Positions 1 to 12,299 are shown, numbered from the stretch's first letter. The stretch is 64,000 nt of DNA from Tenrec ecaudatus (GCF_050624435.1 NC_134534.1:65495501-65559500); one strand, 5' to 3'. Numbers and translations: made by a program. The notes: generated by a model from the letters alone, not told the origin.

Positions 1-2
1 AT

Positions 3-1371
<1,369 letters not shown>

Positions 1372-1646
1372 GTTAGAGACTGCATCTTGAGAGCTTCCTC
1401 AATAGTAAAAATGCTGATAGTTCTGAATTTACATTAAATGTTGGAGGTTTGGTTGTGTTTTAATCATTTTAGTGTGGGTGGGGGTGGGGACTATCAACAA
1501 TGTTTAATTACACTTGAGAGCATTTTTGTTGGCAAGGGAAGGTCCATTTTATTTAGAAATGGAAGCTTGGTGATTATCGTAGTTATGTCACATTAATTTG
1601 TTAAAGGTGGCTTATTTAATGGGACCTTTTCTTTTTCCCCTTTCAG

Positions 1647-1712
1647 GTATCTGCCTGCCATGATTATTTTTGTAATCTGGTCTCTTAATAAAACAGTGAC
1701 TGCTTTCAAATG
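1647..1712 (+). other. RPL7: RPL7 3'UTR exon
   Basis: After a strong pyrimidine tract (CTTTTTCCCCTTTCAG) the exon begins GTATCTGCCTGCC and runs about 66 bases to the cleavage region. The short U-rich UTR resembles the human RPL7 terminal exon as I recall it. The 3'UTR intron is 1372-1646. Confidence 0.85.
1687..1692 (+). terminator. RPL7 poly(A) signal AATAAA
   Basis: AATAAA at 1687-1692, with a GT-rich downstream element (GTTGCCTTGGTGACTTTTTTGG) about 30 bases on. Cleavage is expected near 1705-1715. Two more AATAAA hexamers at 1771-1776 and 1959-1964 could give minor longer 3' ends. Confidence 0.85.
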
Positions 1713-2124
1713 GAAATGTTGCCTTGGTGACTTTTTTGGTAGCCCTTAATTATGGCAATTTTTGGTATAGAATAAAATTAGCTAAATCATAACATAAACT
1801 TAGGATCCAGTTGAAGTGAAATGGTTTGTGAAAGGTTTTTCTTGAAAACCTCCCCTTAAATCTTAATTTTTGATCTTTGAATTACACTGAAGAATGGTAT
1901 GCTGCTTTTAAGAAAAAGCTTATTTCATAGGCATTTGAATGTCATTTGTATGTAAGCTAATAAAAGTTCATTTGTTGGTAAAACTGCATTTCTCCGGCTT
2001 TGGCTTTTCAGTAAAGCTGTACCATGTACAAGTATTCCTTTCACGTTTCACTTAACAAGAAACAAATTAAAAAATTTTTTTTTACATTTTATAAACTAGG
2101 TTTTTTGCAGCATCTTAGCGAGGC

Positions 2125-2285
2125 GCCAAACCAAAGTCGCTGCCATTGAGTCAGTTCCAACTCTGCCACTTACAGAACAGTGGGGCGCAGAAGGCCTCGT
2201 CTTGGGGAACAGCTGGTGACTTCAAGCTACTGGCCTTGCAGCTCATTTAGTGTGCAGTCCCCTACACCATCAGGACTCCTTTATC
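2125..2285 (-). repeat. AfroSINE copy, antisense
   Basis: Reads the reverse of the AfroSINE tail and body (CGCTGCCATTGAGTCAGTTCCAA at the left). The head half is degraded. Confidence 0.75.
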
Positions 2286-2289
2286 TAGA

Positions 2290-3185
2290 CCTGTGGATTG
2301 GAACTCACCTATAGTGTGTAACAGGAAGTGCATATAGTGAAGACGTGTTTTGGTCATTGTTGATTGGGTGTGGAACAGTTGTTGCCAATTCTCTAGACAC
2401 TCAAACCAGAATTCCATTAATTCCTTCTCAGTGTAAAGTATTTAGAGTTTAATTTTTTGGTTTGGTATCATAAGGTATGGTTTTGTAATGTTTTTGGTTT
2501 AGTGAATTTCTGTATGCTAATTAAAAAGGAATGCATCTGCTTTGACTAGTTAATAAAATTATATCTGTGAGTTAGCAGATTTTGGCCAGAATCTAGTCTT
2601 AGTAGTTGGCTCAATGGGAGGAAATTGTACATTAATCTAGGTGGAGCCAAAGAACCTAACTGAAATTTTCGGTGGTTTTGTTACAATACATGAATATAAA
2701 AACCCAGTCTCCCAGTCTTTAAAGGAAGGTGATGAAAATAGACGTGTGCTCGATGAGACTGCCTTTGCATGTGTTTGTGTGTCCAGTGTTGTGAAAAATA
2801 GTTGTTCAGATGACGTTAAAGCAGATTTGGCCTCGAGCAATAAGGAGGGTCATCTGCTTGGGATGGCAGTCTGGATACCCTTTTAAGAATACCCAAAAAA
2901 GGTTTCTAGTACCAGTTCAGCAACGCAGTTGCCTTAAGCATGGTTGGCTTGGGGGGATTAGATGTTCTAGGGGTTCCTAATTGGAATAATTCGGCAGAGA
3001 AGTGGCACTCTGCATTCACAGGAAGGTTAAAGCTTTTTCAAGCTGATGAATGATTGGGAGATTCTGTAAGTATAGTAAGTAAAGTGCTGATTATATGTTC
3101 TCAGTAGATATCAGTGGGCACATCAACATCATTGCTACTAGTTCTTACATGCACAGGTTTGTCTTATCCCCTGCCCCTAATTGCT
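2290..3185. other. Intergenic, no gene seen
   Basis: AT-rich unique-looking sequence downstream of RPL7. An 81-codon open frame (2641-2886) has no recognisable domain and no splice or promoter context, so I do not call it a gene. Confidence 0.5.
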
Positions 3186-3189
3186 TTTA

Positions 3190-3315
3190 TTTTTTAAAAA
3201 ATAAATCATTTCATTGGGGACTCTTACATAACAAGCATTTGTACATATGTTGCCACCATCAATTTCAAAGCATTTTCTTTCTACTTGAGCCCTGGTATCA
3301 GCGCCTCTTTTTTTT
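3190..3315 (-). repeat. R1 retroposon fragment (3' end), antisense
   Basis: About 125 bases of the R1 3' end (my label). The right edge abuts another R1 copy that starts with TTTTTTTTAATCATTTTATT, so one copy landed in or beside the other. Confidence 0.7.
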
Positions 3316-3525
3316 AATCATTTTATTAGGGGCTCATAGAACTCTTTCACAATCTATACGTACATCAATTGTGTAAAGCACATTTGTACATTCATTGCCT
3401 TCATCATTCTCAAAACATGTGTTTTCCACTTAAGCCCCTGGCATCAGCTCCTCATTTTCCACACTCCCTCATGAACCCTTGATAATTTATAAATTATTTT
3501 GTCATATCTACCTTCGACGTAAGGA
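3316..3525 (-). repeat. R1 retroposon fragment, antisense
   Basis: Second R1 3' end, starting at the reversed A-tail and GGGGCTCATAGAACTC and running to ATAATTTATAAATTATTTTG. About 210 bases, 5'-truncated. Confidence 0.75.
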
Positions 3526-3593
3526 AACCCCTGTGACTTGGAAATATTCATGGTCAGTTCCATGATCTTAGAGGATTAGTGGAAAGATAATAA

Positions 3594-3740
3594 AAATTCA
3601 ACTGCCATCAGACTCAGAAGGTAGAACTGCCCCTGTGAGTTTCCAAGATTACTTATTTTGGGGAGTAAAAAGCCATTCTCCCTAGAGTAGCTAGCTGGTA
3701 GTTTCAAATTGCTGCCCCAGGAGATTGCAGGCCAACTCGG
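3594..3740 (-). repeat. AfroSINE copy, antisense
   Basis: Contains GGTAGAACTGCCCCTGTGAG and the reversed body; the tRNA head is decayed. Confidence 0.75.
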
Positions 3741-3794
3741 ATCTAAAACACCAAAGTCCAGTAGTGGGAAATCAGATACCAAAAAATGGAAATG

Positions 3795-3865
3795 CCAGGG
3801 TGCTCCGTAGAGGTAAAGATGGCTAGACTTTGTCTTACATGCTTTGGACATCTGACAGGGTACCC
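3795..3865 (+). mobile_element. RTE LINE ORF fragment
   Basis: Short + strand match to the late RTE reading frame; the translation includes EVKMARLCLTCFGHLTG, the same segment as at 24.9 kb. Frame and flanks are lost. Confidence 0.6.
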
Positions 3866-4359
3866 CCCACCCCCAAAAAAAACAACGCTCATTTTTTTTT
3901 TTTTATGTGGAGGGGATAGTCCACCAGGTCAAGCTTTCCATTTAGAGGTTCTGAAAAGATTGTGTAATGGTGTGCCATAAAAAAGCCTGATTTGTGGCAG
4001 TTGGGGGACTGGTTTTGTATTCAGGTGCTCACAGCCATCTGTGTGCTAGTTTTTGGCAAAAGTCAGCATCCTCCTGCCCCACACTCCTTATTTATCTGAC
4101 CTTGCTGACTTCTTTTTGTTTCTGCGAATGCAGAGAGACGTGAAAGGACAGCGATTTGACAACGTAGAACAGGTAAAGAAAAACGAGAGAGGTGCTGTCA
4201 GCCATCCAAACTGATGAGTATGAAAAACGTTCCCAAGAATGGAATTGCAGTTTTAAATGTATTAAGTGTAATGGAGAGGGCTTTAAAGGTGATATGGTTG
4301 TTTTGTAAATAAATAAATAGCTTTGGGGGGGGGAATCCAGGTTTTTTGGGGGCTAACCC

Positions 4360-4570
4360 CTCGTTATTGTCAGGACAAACCAGGCCCTGGGGAAGGACAT
4401 CATGCTTGGTAACGCGGAGGGGCAGCGAAACAGGACAGCCCTCAAGGAGGTGGCTTGAGGCTTGCTGCAAAGGCATGGGAAGAATTGTAGGATGTCACAG
4501 GCCCGAGTGGCGTTTCCTTCTGTGTGCTTAGGGTTACTATGTGTCGGAATGAATTTGGTGGCACTTAACT
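4360..4570 (+). mobile_element. RTE LINE 3' end
   Basis: Reads GGGGAAGGACATCATGCTTG onward through CTCAAGGAGGTGGCTTGAGG to a tail GGGTTACTATGTGTCGGAAT. The last 40 bases are the part shared with AfroSINE tails. Confidence 0.7.
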
Positions 4571-4579
4571 TTTGGTTGA

Positions 4580-5640
4580 TTACCTTCCATGTAAAAGTCT
4601 TCGTAAATAGACAGTCTGTCTTCATGGTAGCTTCTCTGTGTCCATAGATAGCTCCAGATCAGACCCGAGCCCTGGATTGTGTCCAGGGAGTTCCACATAA
4701 GAGTCCGATGTGTGCTGCCTCTTGGTCAGTGCCAGAGGACTGTGGCGGGCGGGGTGCTTCTCCAGGTGGTGCTGGCTACACATTTGGACAAGACAGTAAG
4801 CATTGAGCTATGCCAGTGCTCTCACACTGGTTTCCTGTGCTCCCCAATTTGTAACGAAGGGATATATATAACGGGTCATGATGAGAATGTGGCTACCATT
4901 TTCTCAGTACACCCAATCACTGCTATCTGTGGGACCCAGCTGCTAGCCAGGAACTGAATGACACTTGATTGCCTTCTTTCAGTTTGACCCAGCACTTCTT
5001 CGTGGAGAACTCACATGACTGGCAACCTCCCTACTCCCTGTAAATTGCTCTCGGTATGTGCAAGTAGACCTGGCTTGTGTGCGTGCGCTTTAACTTTGAA
5101 GTAATCTTTGCTGCATTAGCCTTCCTCCTTGCCACACCTGTTATAACTCTAGAGGGCACAATGTGCAAGACCTTATCAACAACATCCTTGATGCTTCATT
5201 TCTGGCTCCCTTCTCATTCGATTCTCAAATATGCCAAGCTTCTGTTGGCTGGCCTCCCTCGCTGATGCTTGTGTGGCACACTGAGCCCTCAGGTCTGGGG
5301 ACTTGGCTTCTTTTCTGTCCCAGTCTCAGCACAAGATGTACGACGGCTCCACTGACACGGCTCTTCATACAACCCTGGTTTTCTCAGTAGCATTTCTTAC
5401 TATGTGAACTTCTTTGTTACTATCTGCTGCTTTTCCCAGCTGCTCCCTAAGACGGCCTTACGTGTTAGTTGTCATGGCCTGTTGCATTGTAGGCGCTACA
5501 TTTTTTTTTTTTTGATTGAATGAATCTTGCCCCGTAAGGACAAGAGCCATTTAGAAAGGTCTTTAGTCCCTGACACATTGAGTTTCAGTGGGGAGTGCTG
5601 AGAGGAATAATGAGAACCAGAATGTGGATTTAAGAGTTAT
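4580..5640. other. Intergenic, no gene seen
   Basis: Apparently non-repetitive or very old sequence. Open frames of 60-92 codons overlap on both strands with no coding signature. Confidence 0.45.
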
Positions 5641-5644
5641 TTGG

Positions 5645-5750
5645 GAGAATCCCTGGATGGCACAAATGGTTAAGTGCTAGACTAGTAACTGAAAGGGTTA
5701 GGGATTCAAACTAACCCAGAGGTGACATGGAAGCAGGTCCTGGCAATCTG
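5645..5750 (+). repeat. AfroSINE head, truncated
   Basis: CCCTGGATGGCACAAATGG followed by a box-B-like GGGATTCAAACTA. The copy stops where an R1 3' end begins. Confidence 0.7.
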
Positions 5751-5966
5751 CTATGTATGTATGGTGATAAGAATTGTACGAGCCCCATTAAAATGATTTT
5801 TTAAATTACAGCTAATGAGCTGATAACAAATGCTCAAGTAGAAAGAAAATGTTTTGAAAATTATGATGGCAACAAATGTACAAATGTGCTTGACACAATA
5901 GATGTATGTATGGATTGTGATAAGAGTTGTAAGAGCTCCCAATAAAATGATTTAAAACAAAAAATT
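5751..5966 (+). repeat. Two R1 3' ends in tandem
   Basis: ATGTATGTATGGTGATAAG...AATGATTTTTT (5751-5800), then a longer copy ending GTGATAAGAGTTGTAAGAGC and AATAAAATGATTTAAAAC (to about 5960). Both point rightwards. Confidence 0.75.
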
Positions 5967-6067
5967 ATTTGGGGTTTTTTAAAACTCATTCTTTACTCCA
6001 AATTTCATTGTGTAGGCACTTGGAGGTAAGGTCATTGTACAGAATTAAATGTACTCTAAGAATGTAG

Positions 6068-6165
6068 AGAGACGGGGCTTTCTACTCCTGTGGGCAGTTC
6101 TTCCGGCTCCTATCTGGTCACTGAGTCGGCATCGACTGACGGCAGTAGGAGTGTTGAGAGTTTGA
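6068..6165 (+). repeat. AfroSINE 3' half
   Basis: GGGGCTTTCTACTCCTGTGG through GAGTCGGCATCGACTGACGG; no head present. Confidence 0.7.
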
Positions 6166-6245
6166 AACTAGAGGAAAACGGATTCCTTTTCAGTGCCCAT
6201 GGATGGAGCGCTTGATGGCATAGTGGGTTACTGTGTCAGTCTAGG

Positions 6246-6420
6246 TCAGGGCTCCTCAAACTTTTTAAATAGGGGCCAGTTCACTGCCCCTCCGACCCGT
6301 TGGAGGGCTAAACTGTAGTTTAAAAAAAAAAACTATGAACAAATTCCTATGCACACTGCACATAACTTATTTTGAAGTAAAAAAAACAATTGGGGCAAAA
6401 ACACCCAGCGGGCTGGAAAG
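6246..6420 (+). mobile_element. Non-autonomous hAT DNA transposon, 3'-truncated
   Basis: Starts with a hAT-type terminal repeat (CAGGGCTCCTCAAACTTTTT) and continues GGGGCCAGTTCACTG and TATGAACAAATTCCTATGCA. It ends inside the element where an LTR begins, so the right terminal repeat is missing. The sequence is a family distinct from SPIN that I have seen in several mammals; I do not trust a name. Confidence 0.7.
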
Positions 6421-6838
6421 GGTGAGTGTACATTAAGAAAGCATCCCAACCCAGTGCTGCCCAAGACCATAGATCCAACATTAGCCCATATGCCCGACAT
6501 CAATCTACAAAGTCTTCCTCAAACAAACAAACACATGCAATGATGCCAACTGCAAGAGGAAAACCGAAATAGTGAGCGTGTAAACATCTCAGTGCTGGCA
6601 GGGGTCTTCCACACCGCTGCACCAACACACAGGGCTGCAACGGGGTAGGTCCATGCGGCTTCTCAGGGATGTCTCGCTGGAAGTGAGCCTTGCCAGCTGA
6701 AGCACCCTGGTCCGACAATCAAAGCAAGAGACCAGAGAACTAGAAAGGTGAGGCTTACAGAGCCATTTATCTCTCCGCCCTTCAATTGATCCCACCTGTG
6801 TTTATCAGCCAGGTTGGCACAATAAACCTTAAATATCT
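6421..6838 (-). mobile_element. ERVL/MLT2-like solo LTR, partial
   Basis: Reversed LTR sharing long stretches with 29084-29605, for example TGATGCCAACTGCAAGAGG, TAGGTCCATGCGGCTTCTC and GTTGGCACAATAAACCTT. No internal viral genes flank it. Confidence 0.65.
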
Positions 6839-6998
6839 CAGTTACTTTAACCACAAGGTCAGTAGTTTGAAACCACCAGCCGCTCCGGAAGAAAGATAAG
6901 CTTTTCTACTCATTGAAGATTTATAATCTTGGAAACGCATGGGGTAGTTCCCAGGATTATGCTGAGTCAGAATTGACTTGATGGCAGTGAGTTTGTGC
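6838..6998 (+). repeat. AfroSINE copy, head lost
   Basis: Begins within the tRNA part (AACCACAAGGTCAGTAGTTTG) and ends GAATTGACTTGATGGCAGTG. Confidence 0.75.
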
Positions 6999-7057
6999 TT
7001 TGGAGAAAAGACAAGTCGTCGTCAAAGAATTAAAATGTAAGGATATAAGTAATAGAA

Positions 7058-7205
7058 CAGTGCCTAGGTGGTGCAAGTGGTCAATGCGTTTGGCTGGAGG
7101 TGCTGCTGAAGGAAGGCCTGGTGATCTACTTCCAGAATCATGAAAAACCTATGTTATACCCCAATGTGTGGGGTCCCCATGAGTTGGAATGTCTGGCAAG
7201 TGGAG
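7058..7205 (+). repeat. AfroSINE-related copy
   Basis: Head AGTGCCTAGGTGGTGCAAGT is typical, but the middle (GGTGATCTACTTCCAGAATC) follows an RTE/older SINE variant. The tail is CCATGAGTTGGAATGTCTGG. Confidence 0.6.
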
Positions 7206-7399
7206 GAAAAGGTTTTATACTGAAGCCTGGGAAGTATAACAGGAGGTAGAATTCAGAGACCGTGGGTTAGAGTATTATAAGCAAAGTCAAAGATGTGCTC
7301 ACACAAATAGGGTATGTGGAGGGTGATGCTTAGAGCCGAGCTCACACTTGATAGCAAAATCATTGTGGGGTCCATTTAATGAACATTTTATCATTTACT

Positions 7400-7560
7400 G
7401 AGTGTCAGTGTATCCCAGATCTCCGTTTGATTTTTTAATGTGCATCCTTACTGTCCTATTAGGTAAGTCTACCAACACTCCCATTTTCTGGATGAGTTAC
7501 TTAGCTGTTGCCCAAGGTCACCTATCTAAAGGAACTGGGTCCGCTTTGAGTTCATTTATT
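7400..7560 (+). repeat. MIR-like relic
   Basis: CCATTTTCTGGATGAGTTAC followed by TGCCCAAGGTCACCTATC matches the MIR core pattern; heavily diverged. Confidence 0.45.
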
Positions 7561-7599
7561 TTAAACAAGCTAGCAAGGGTTCATAGCAAACGTGGCCGA

Positions 7600-8300
7600 G
7601 CACTGGATGAGAACGGTCCCTTTGAGAGCCATTTCAAGAGTTGTCTGGAATCTAGTCTAGCTGTAGTCCCAGACTGGCAGTCTTTAAGGCCAAGAAATGG
7701 AAGGCTTAAGGTTTAGAACATAACTGGCAAGGGAGTGTAACTATAGATAGGATATACACATATTTAGATATATAAGGCTTACTGCTACACTCATGAAGGA
7801 ACACATCTGACCTTTCACCAAAGAAGTAGAAACCGAGGGTCTAGGTAGATTGGGTGCAGGGACTCTGGGGTGACTGACAATTCAAAGGGACTTGCTAAGA
7901 GTGGGCTAGTTAGCTGGGCCAGTAGCTAAACGGGGCCCAAGCTCATCTGTGCTCTCCTGAGAGCCAAATTATTTTGAAAGATAAATCTTTGGTGAGGACT
8001 GGTGAGCAAACAGCTCAGAAAACAGCAGCGCCAACTCATCAGCAAAAGCGCATTCCTTACTGCTCTCCACTTACGCTGCCTGTACTGCAGTGCCCTATTG
8101 AACCTTGCTGCCCCACTCACCCGGTGGCACGGTTGACCGCCCAGGGCTGGCAGCACCCAGTCTTGAATCAGCCCACCCCCTTCCATATCCGTGACTCCCA
8201 AGGCGGCGCCCTGGAGTCCTGGTCCAAGAGGACCCGGCAGCCTTGTAGCCATCTGGGCACAAGCCCTGGCAGGGCCACCACTCTGATGACTGGGTCCTGA
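7600..8300. other. Upstream flank of the CpG island, no gene seen
   Basis: Moderate GC, no repeat that I recognise. Open frames over this stretch arise from GC content and have no conserved motif. Confidence 0.4.
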
Positions 8301-8319
8301 AGACCCCCGCCTGTGACTC

Positions 8320-8760
8320 GGGGCACCTAGCAACGGGCGCGCGCCGCCGGGGAGGCGGGGCTGCTGGAGCGCCGGGCGGGCGTGCGGGTGGCGGGGACTG
8401 CGCTGCGAGCCGAGCTCCCCCAGCGTGGCAGGGCTGCCGGCCGCCGAGCATGCTCGCCCCGGGAGCAGCTCCCGTGCGGGCGCGCAGCCGCCCGCCCCGG
8501 CCCCGGCCCCGGCCCGCCGCCGTGGCCTGCCCCGCAGCATCGCCAGGCCGGGGACGGAGCCGGGGCACAGGTCGGCCCCGGGCTGCGGCGGGCTCCAGGG
8601 CTGCCCGCTGCCCCCGCTGCCGGAGCCCCCTACTAGGGTGCGACGGGCCGGGCCCTCGAAGAAGCCGCTCCCCTCCTCCGCGGAGCTGCCGGGACTATGA
8701 GTGCGAGCCGGGCGGGACTCGGGAGGATCCGGGCTCGTGCGAGGTCTGGGCTGGAAGGGC
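8320..8760. promoter_or_regulatory. CpG island, orphan promoter candidate
   Basis: Very GC-rich sequence full of CpG (for example GGGCGCGCGCCGCCGGGG near 8336 and GCCGGGCGGGCGTGCGGGTG near 8372), with GC-box GGGCGG cores and no TATA box in view. Such an island in mammals normally marks a promoter. RPL7 ends 6.6 kb to the left on the + strand, and the first C8orf89 exon that I can see is 21 kb to the right, so the transcript is not identified. It could be a distal C8orf89 first exon, an lncRNA or a lineage-specific promoter. I see no convincing start exon. Confidence 0.7.
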
Positions 8761-8899
8761 GGGCTGCTCCGAGGTCATCTGCACCAGCCTTCTTCCAAGA
8801 CAGGGGGAACCAAGCCCAGGAGCGGGGCTGGCAGGAAGGCAGCGGGCAGGGCTGCCAGGAGAGGCGGGTGCAAGGGAGAGAAGGGGATCGAACCAGCGG

Positions 8900-10070
8900 A
8901 GGTGGGCCTGCCTGCAGATGTGGATTTACACACCCCTCCAAGCAAGCGCACACTCTTACAAGTTCACCCTCTCGCCCTCCCAGGGTTTCAACTTCAGAGG
9001 GGGGAAGTTATGTTCTCTTTCTGCCACACCACCCAGCCTTTTGGGTCCAGCAGGCCTGGGGGATGGCTGACCGTGTTAATTCGATTTCTTTGTATCTTTC
9101 CTGATTTACTTATCATTTGTATTTAATCACTTCAAAACAACAACAACAACAACGAGGTGTTCAAAACACTAGCAAAGGTTTGTAGACTTACTTGTGGAGC
9201 AGGTAGCAGCCCATCCTGTGGCACTGATTTTCCTGGGTCTCCGGTATCCTGGAAACAGCCCCCGACTCCTACATCCAGAAAGATGCAAATAAAGTTACAG
9301 TCATCGGTAGGGGATTGTACTGCCCTTTACCTTTCTTGACTTTCTAGTAAACATTGCTGATAAGTTAAAAAATCCCCCGTTACAATAGTGTTTCTTAAAA
9401 ACGCTTCTGACATTTCTAGAGTTCTCCCACACCTTTTTGAAATGATTATGCAATAAGACTTCTAGTAGAGAGATGGGAAAGCCTCTTTTCTTCCTAACTC
9501 CTACTTCCGTCTTAGAATTAAATTAGTGTTTATTTAGTCTTTTTTTTTTTTTTTTTGCTGAGGGGGGCATTCATTAGGAGTGGAGTCAAACACGTGGATT
9601 ACTTGAGAAATTACGTGTTTCACTTGGCAAGGTAAGGTGAACACCTTTCTGTTACGTCACGCAGATCTATATTGAAATCCATAGTGCAGATGTAGCATAA
9701 TGTCTGAGGGCTTCAAAAAGTTGTGGACAATTTCTCATCTGTAAATTCCAATTTTTCCGGTGAACATTGTGCAGCCCCCTCATAGAACTATTCCTCATGA
9801 AAATTGGTTTCAACGTTTCCTTACTGCAAACAGTGCAACAATGCCCATTCTGACTCATGACAGAGTTCTGTAGAATGAAGACTGGGTCACAGGCATATAC
9901 AGTTAAACATCTTAATAGAATCTTGACTTCCCCAAACTTCCGCTTTCCATTTTCACCAGTAGACTTATGGTGAGACAAACCTGAGTTTGTTGCTTTAAAA
10001 TAGTAAAATTAGAAGCGTCCGCTTATGTTATTTTCGAGCGTTTTTCTGTATCAGCAAGTCTACTGACTCT
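8900..10070. other. Intergenic, no gene seen
   Basis: Includes a short (CAA)n at about 9136-9153 and a poly(T) run at 9540-9556. A 103-codon frame on the - strand (9667-9978) has no motif I recognise. Confidence 0.4.
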
Positions 10071-10074
10071 TGGT

Positions 10075-10300
10075 TTGCTGGTGTCATCCACTGGGTTCTA
10101 ACTCATAGTAACCCTGAGGAGCATTCGGACTCTCCCAAGATAGATCTGTTCACTCCTGGAACAGTCCATCGTGCTTCCAAGATCCTTTCCAACAGCACAA
10201 TTCAAATACACTAGCTCTCCTGGGGCCGGCCTTATTGGTGGTCCAGCTTTCACAGCATACGTGAAAATACCTTGGGGGTTGAAAATACCAGGGTTTTAAG
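10075..10300 (-). mobile_element. RTE LINE 3' region, antisense
   Basis: GGTTCTAACTCATAGTAACC near the left and GGTGGTCCAGCTTTCACAGC near the right follow the reversed RTE 3' part. Confidence 0.55.
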
Positions 10301-11215
10301 GGTCAGGTGCACCCCAGTCCTCAATGATATCTCTGCTACAGGCAAGGTTGTGAGCAGAAAGTGCAGTGCTTTCAGATAACAACAGTTGTCTGGCAACATT
10401 CACTGAAGCATCAAAAAAATCAGGACCCAAAAAATCTTAATTGTTGTTTGGGAAAAAGCTTAAATTTGGTGGTTACATTCTACTTTTTTTTAATGTAAAC
10501 CCGAAATTCCTTCCATTGGCCTGAAACTAGTAGAAATTGTTCATTAATCTTCTTTTAGGCCCAAACTAGGATGGTCTTATAAAATAGGAGCCAGAAATAT
10601 GCACTGAAGCTGACCATGAAAAGAAAGAACCATTAATAGTGCTGTTCTATGTATCTATTGAAAATCTGAATATCCCATCATCCTTTTCCGTACACAGTTC
10701 AGTTCTGAGATTTGATGTTTTCTTAAACCCTTTCGTTGAATAAATATTTAATTAAATGGGTAAATAAAATGGCACATTTGCCTTTTAACACTTTAAAGAG
10801 ATCTTTGTAGCAGATTTGCCCAATGTAATACATCATTTGATATTTTTGACTGCTGTTTCCATGAGCATTGCTTATGGATTCAGAGAAACTTAAAGCCGTG
10901 ACGACGTCAACCTTTCATCATGATGTTATTGATTGGTGCGATTGTGAGGATGTGTGTTTTCTTTCCATTGCACTGCTTCCATACTGAGGGCTGTGTCTCT
11001 GATCTTCCTCAGCAAAGGCTTCAAGTCCCCTTGGCTTTCAGCAGGTGGTGGTATGTCTCCTGCGTGCTGAAGGCTTAGTGGGTCTTCCTCCCAGCCTGAT
11101 GGCATGCTCTTCTTCATGTGGTCCAGCTTCTTGTCTCTTTTGCTCAGCATACAGATTAAGTATGGTGAAAGGCTGAAACCCCGACACGCATCTTTCCTGA
11201 TTTTGAACCATTTAG
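10300..11215. other. Intergenic, no gene seen
   Basis: AT-rich, with no recognised repeat or coding segment. Confidence 0.4.
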
Positions 11216-11217
11216 TA

Positions 11218-11350
11218 TCTCCTGGGGAAAATGATGGGCTTTCTACCCCTGTAAAGAGGTACAGTCTTGCAAACTGACAGCAGTAGGTCTATGGCGTCCT
11301 ATAGGGTCACTATGAGTGAGCATCAACTCCATGGGAGTGAGTTTGGGTTG
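11218..11350 (+). repeat. AfroSINE 3' half, first of three in a row
   Basis: GGGCTTTCTACCCCTGTAAA through GGGTCACTATGAGTGAGC. Confidence 0.75.
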
Positions 11351-11354
11351 CTTA

Positions 11355-11560
11355 TCTCCTTAGTAGCCCTGGTTGCATCGTGTATTAGACGATGGACTGC
11401 CAACCGCAAGGTCAGGAGAGAGAGGAGGCTTTCTATTCCTCTAAAGAATGTCTTAAAAAAAAAAAAAAGAATTTGTTTTAAATCCACAGGGGCAGTTCTA
11501 CCCTGGTCAATAGGGCCACTTTGAGTCAGAATCAGCTGATGGCAGTGAGTTTGATTCAGG
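11355..11560 (+). repeat. AfroSINE full-length, second of three
   Basis: Head TAGTAGCCCTGGTTGCATCG, an internal poly(A) run near 11456-11468, and tail GAATCAGCTGATGGCAGTGA. Confidence 0.78.
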
Positions 11561-11562
11561 TG

Positions 11563-11765
11563 AGCTCTGGTGGCTTAATAGGTTACTTGTTGGGCTGCTA
11601 ATTGCAAGATCGGCAGTTCAAAACCACTAGCCTCTCTGAGGGACAACAATGAGGCTTTCTACTCTCTTAAAGATTGACAGTCTCAGAAACACAGAAGGAC
11701 AGTTCCACTCTGTTCTATAGGCTGACTGAATTGAAATCAACTTGATGGCAGTGATCAAGTATCTC
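11563..11765 (+). repeat. AfroSINE full-length, third of three
   Basis: TGAGCTCTGGTGGCTTAATA, then a B-box-like GGCAGTTCAAAACCA and tail TCAACTTGATGGCAGTGA. Confidence 0.8.
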
Positions 11766-11779
11766 CTTGTTCTGTTTAA

Positions 11780-11945
11780 TAACTACCTCTTGGTCTATGT
11801 ACAGGTTTCATTTAAGTGTTATAGAATCCTCATTCTGTGAACTGTTATCTGTAATTTGTTATGATCCACACAGTCAAATGCCTTTGCATAGGCAATAAAA
11901 CACAAATGAGCATCTTTTATTAGTGTCCCTGCTGTCAGTCAAGAC
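11780..11945 (-). mobile_element. RTE reverse transcriptase fragment, antisense
   Basis: On the - strand the sequence encodes a decayed version of the RTE/BovB motif YAKAFDCVDH (GCAAAGGCATTTGACTGTG). Frame interrupted. Confidence 0.65.
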
Positions 11946-12051
11946 CCACTATCTGACTACAAGATCCATGGTCTGAATATTGCATTCAGTTAATAATTTA
12001 ATCATTTAATAATTGAATCTTCACTAATTCTATGAGAAACGTCTTTCCCCC

Positions 12052-12242
12052 TTTTAAACCAAACCCATTGCCCCCGAGTTCATTCTGACTGAGGATGCTG
12101 CCCTGAGATGCAGTAGAATTGCCCACAGCGTTTCCAAGGGTGCAATCTTTACGGGAGCAGACGACCATGTTTTCTTCCATGGAGCAGCTGCTAGGTCAAA
12201 GGCCTGACCTTTTGGTTAGCAGCTGAGGGCTTTCCCATTACT
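12052..12242 (-). repeat. AfroSINE full-length, antisense, elephant-type body
   Basis: AAACCAAACCCATTGCCCC tail end at left; the body has CAATCTTTACGGGAGCAGAC, the variant that is the afrotherian ancestral type rather than the younger CTTTCTACTCC type. Confidence 0.75.
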
Positions 12243-12299
12243 GCAGCAGGCCTCACCAGAGCAGAGCCTTTCTGGCGATGGGAGAAGGCTGTGGTGACA

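Noticed and set aside
7926-8540. 204-codon open frame on the - strand next to the CpG island
   Set aside because: Same compositional artefact; no recognisable motif and overlapping frames of equal length.
8450-9070. 206-codon open frame over the CpG island
   Set aside because: Pro/Arg/Ala-rich in all frames on both strands, which is what high GC gives. No domain, no splice signals.
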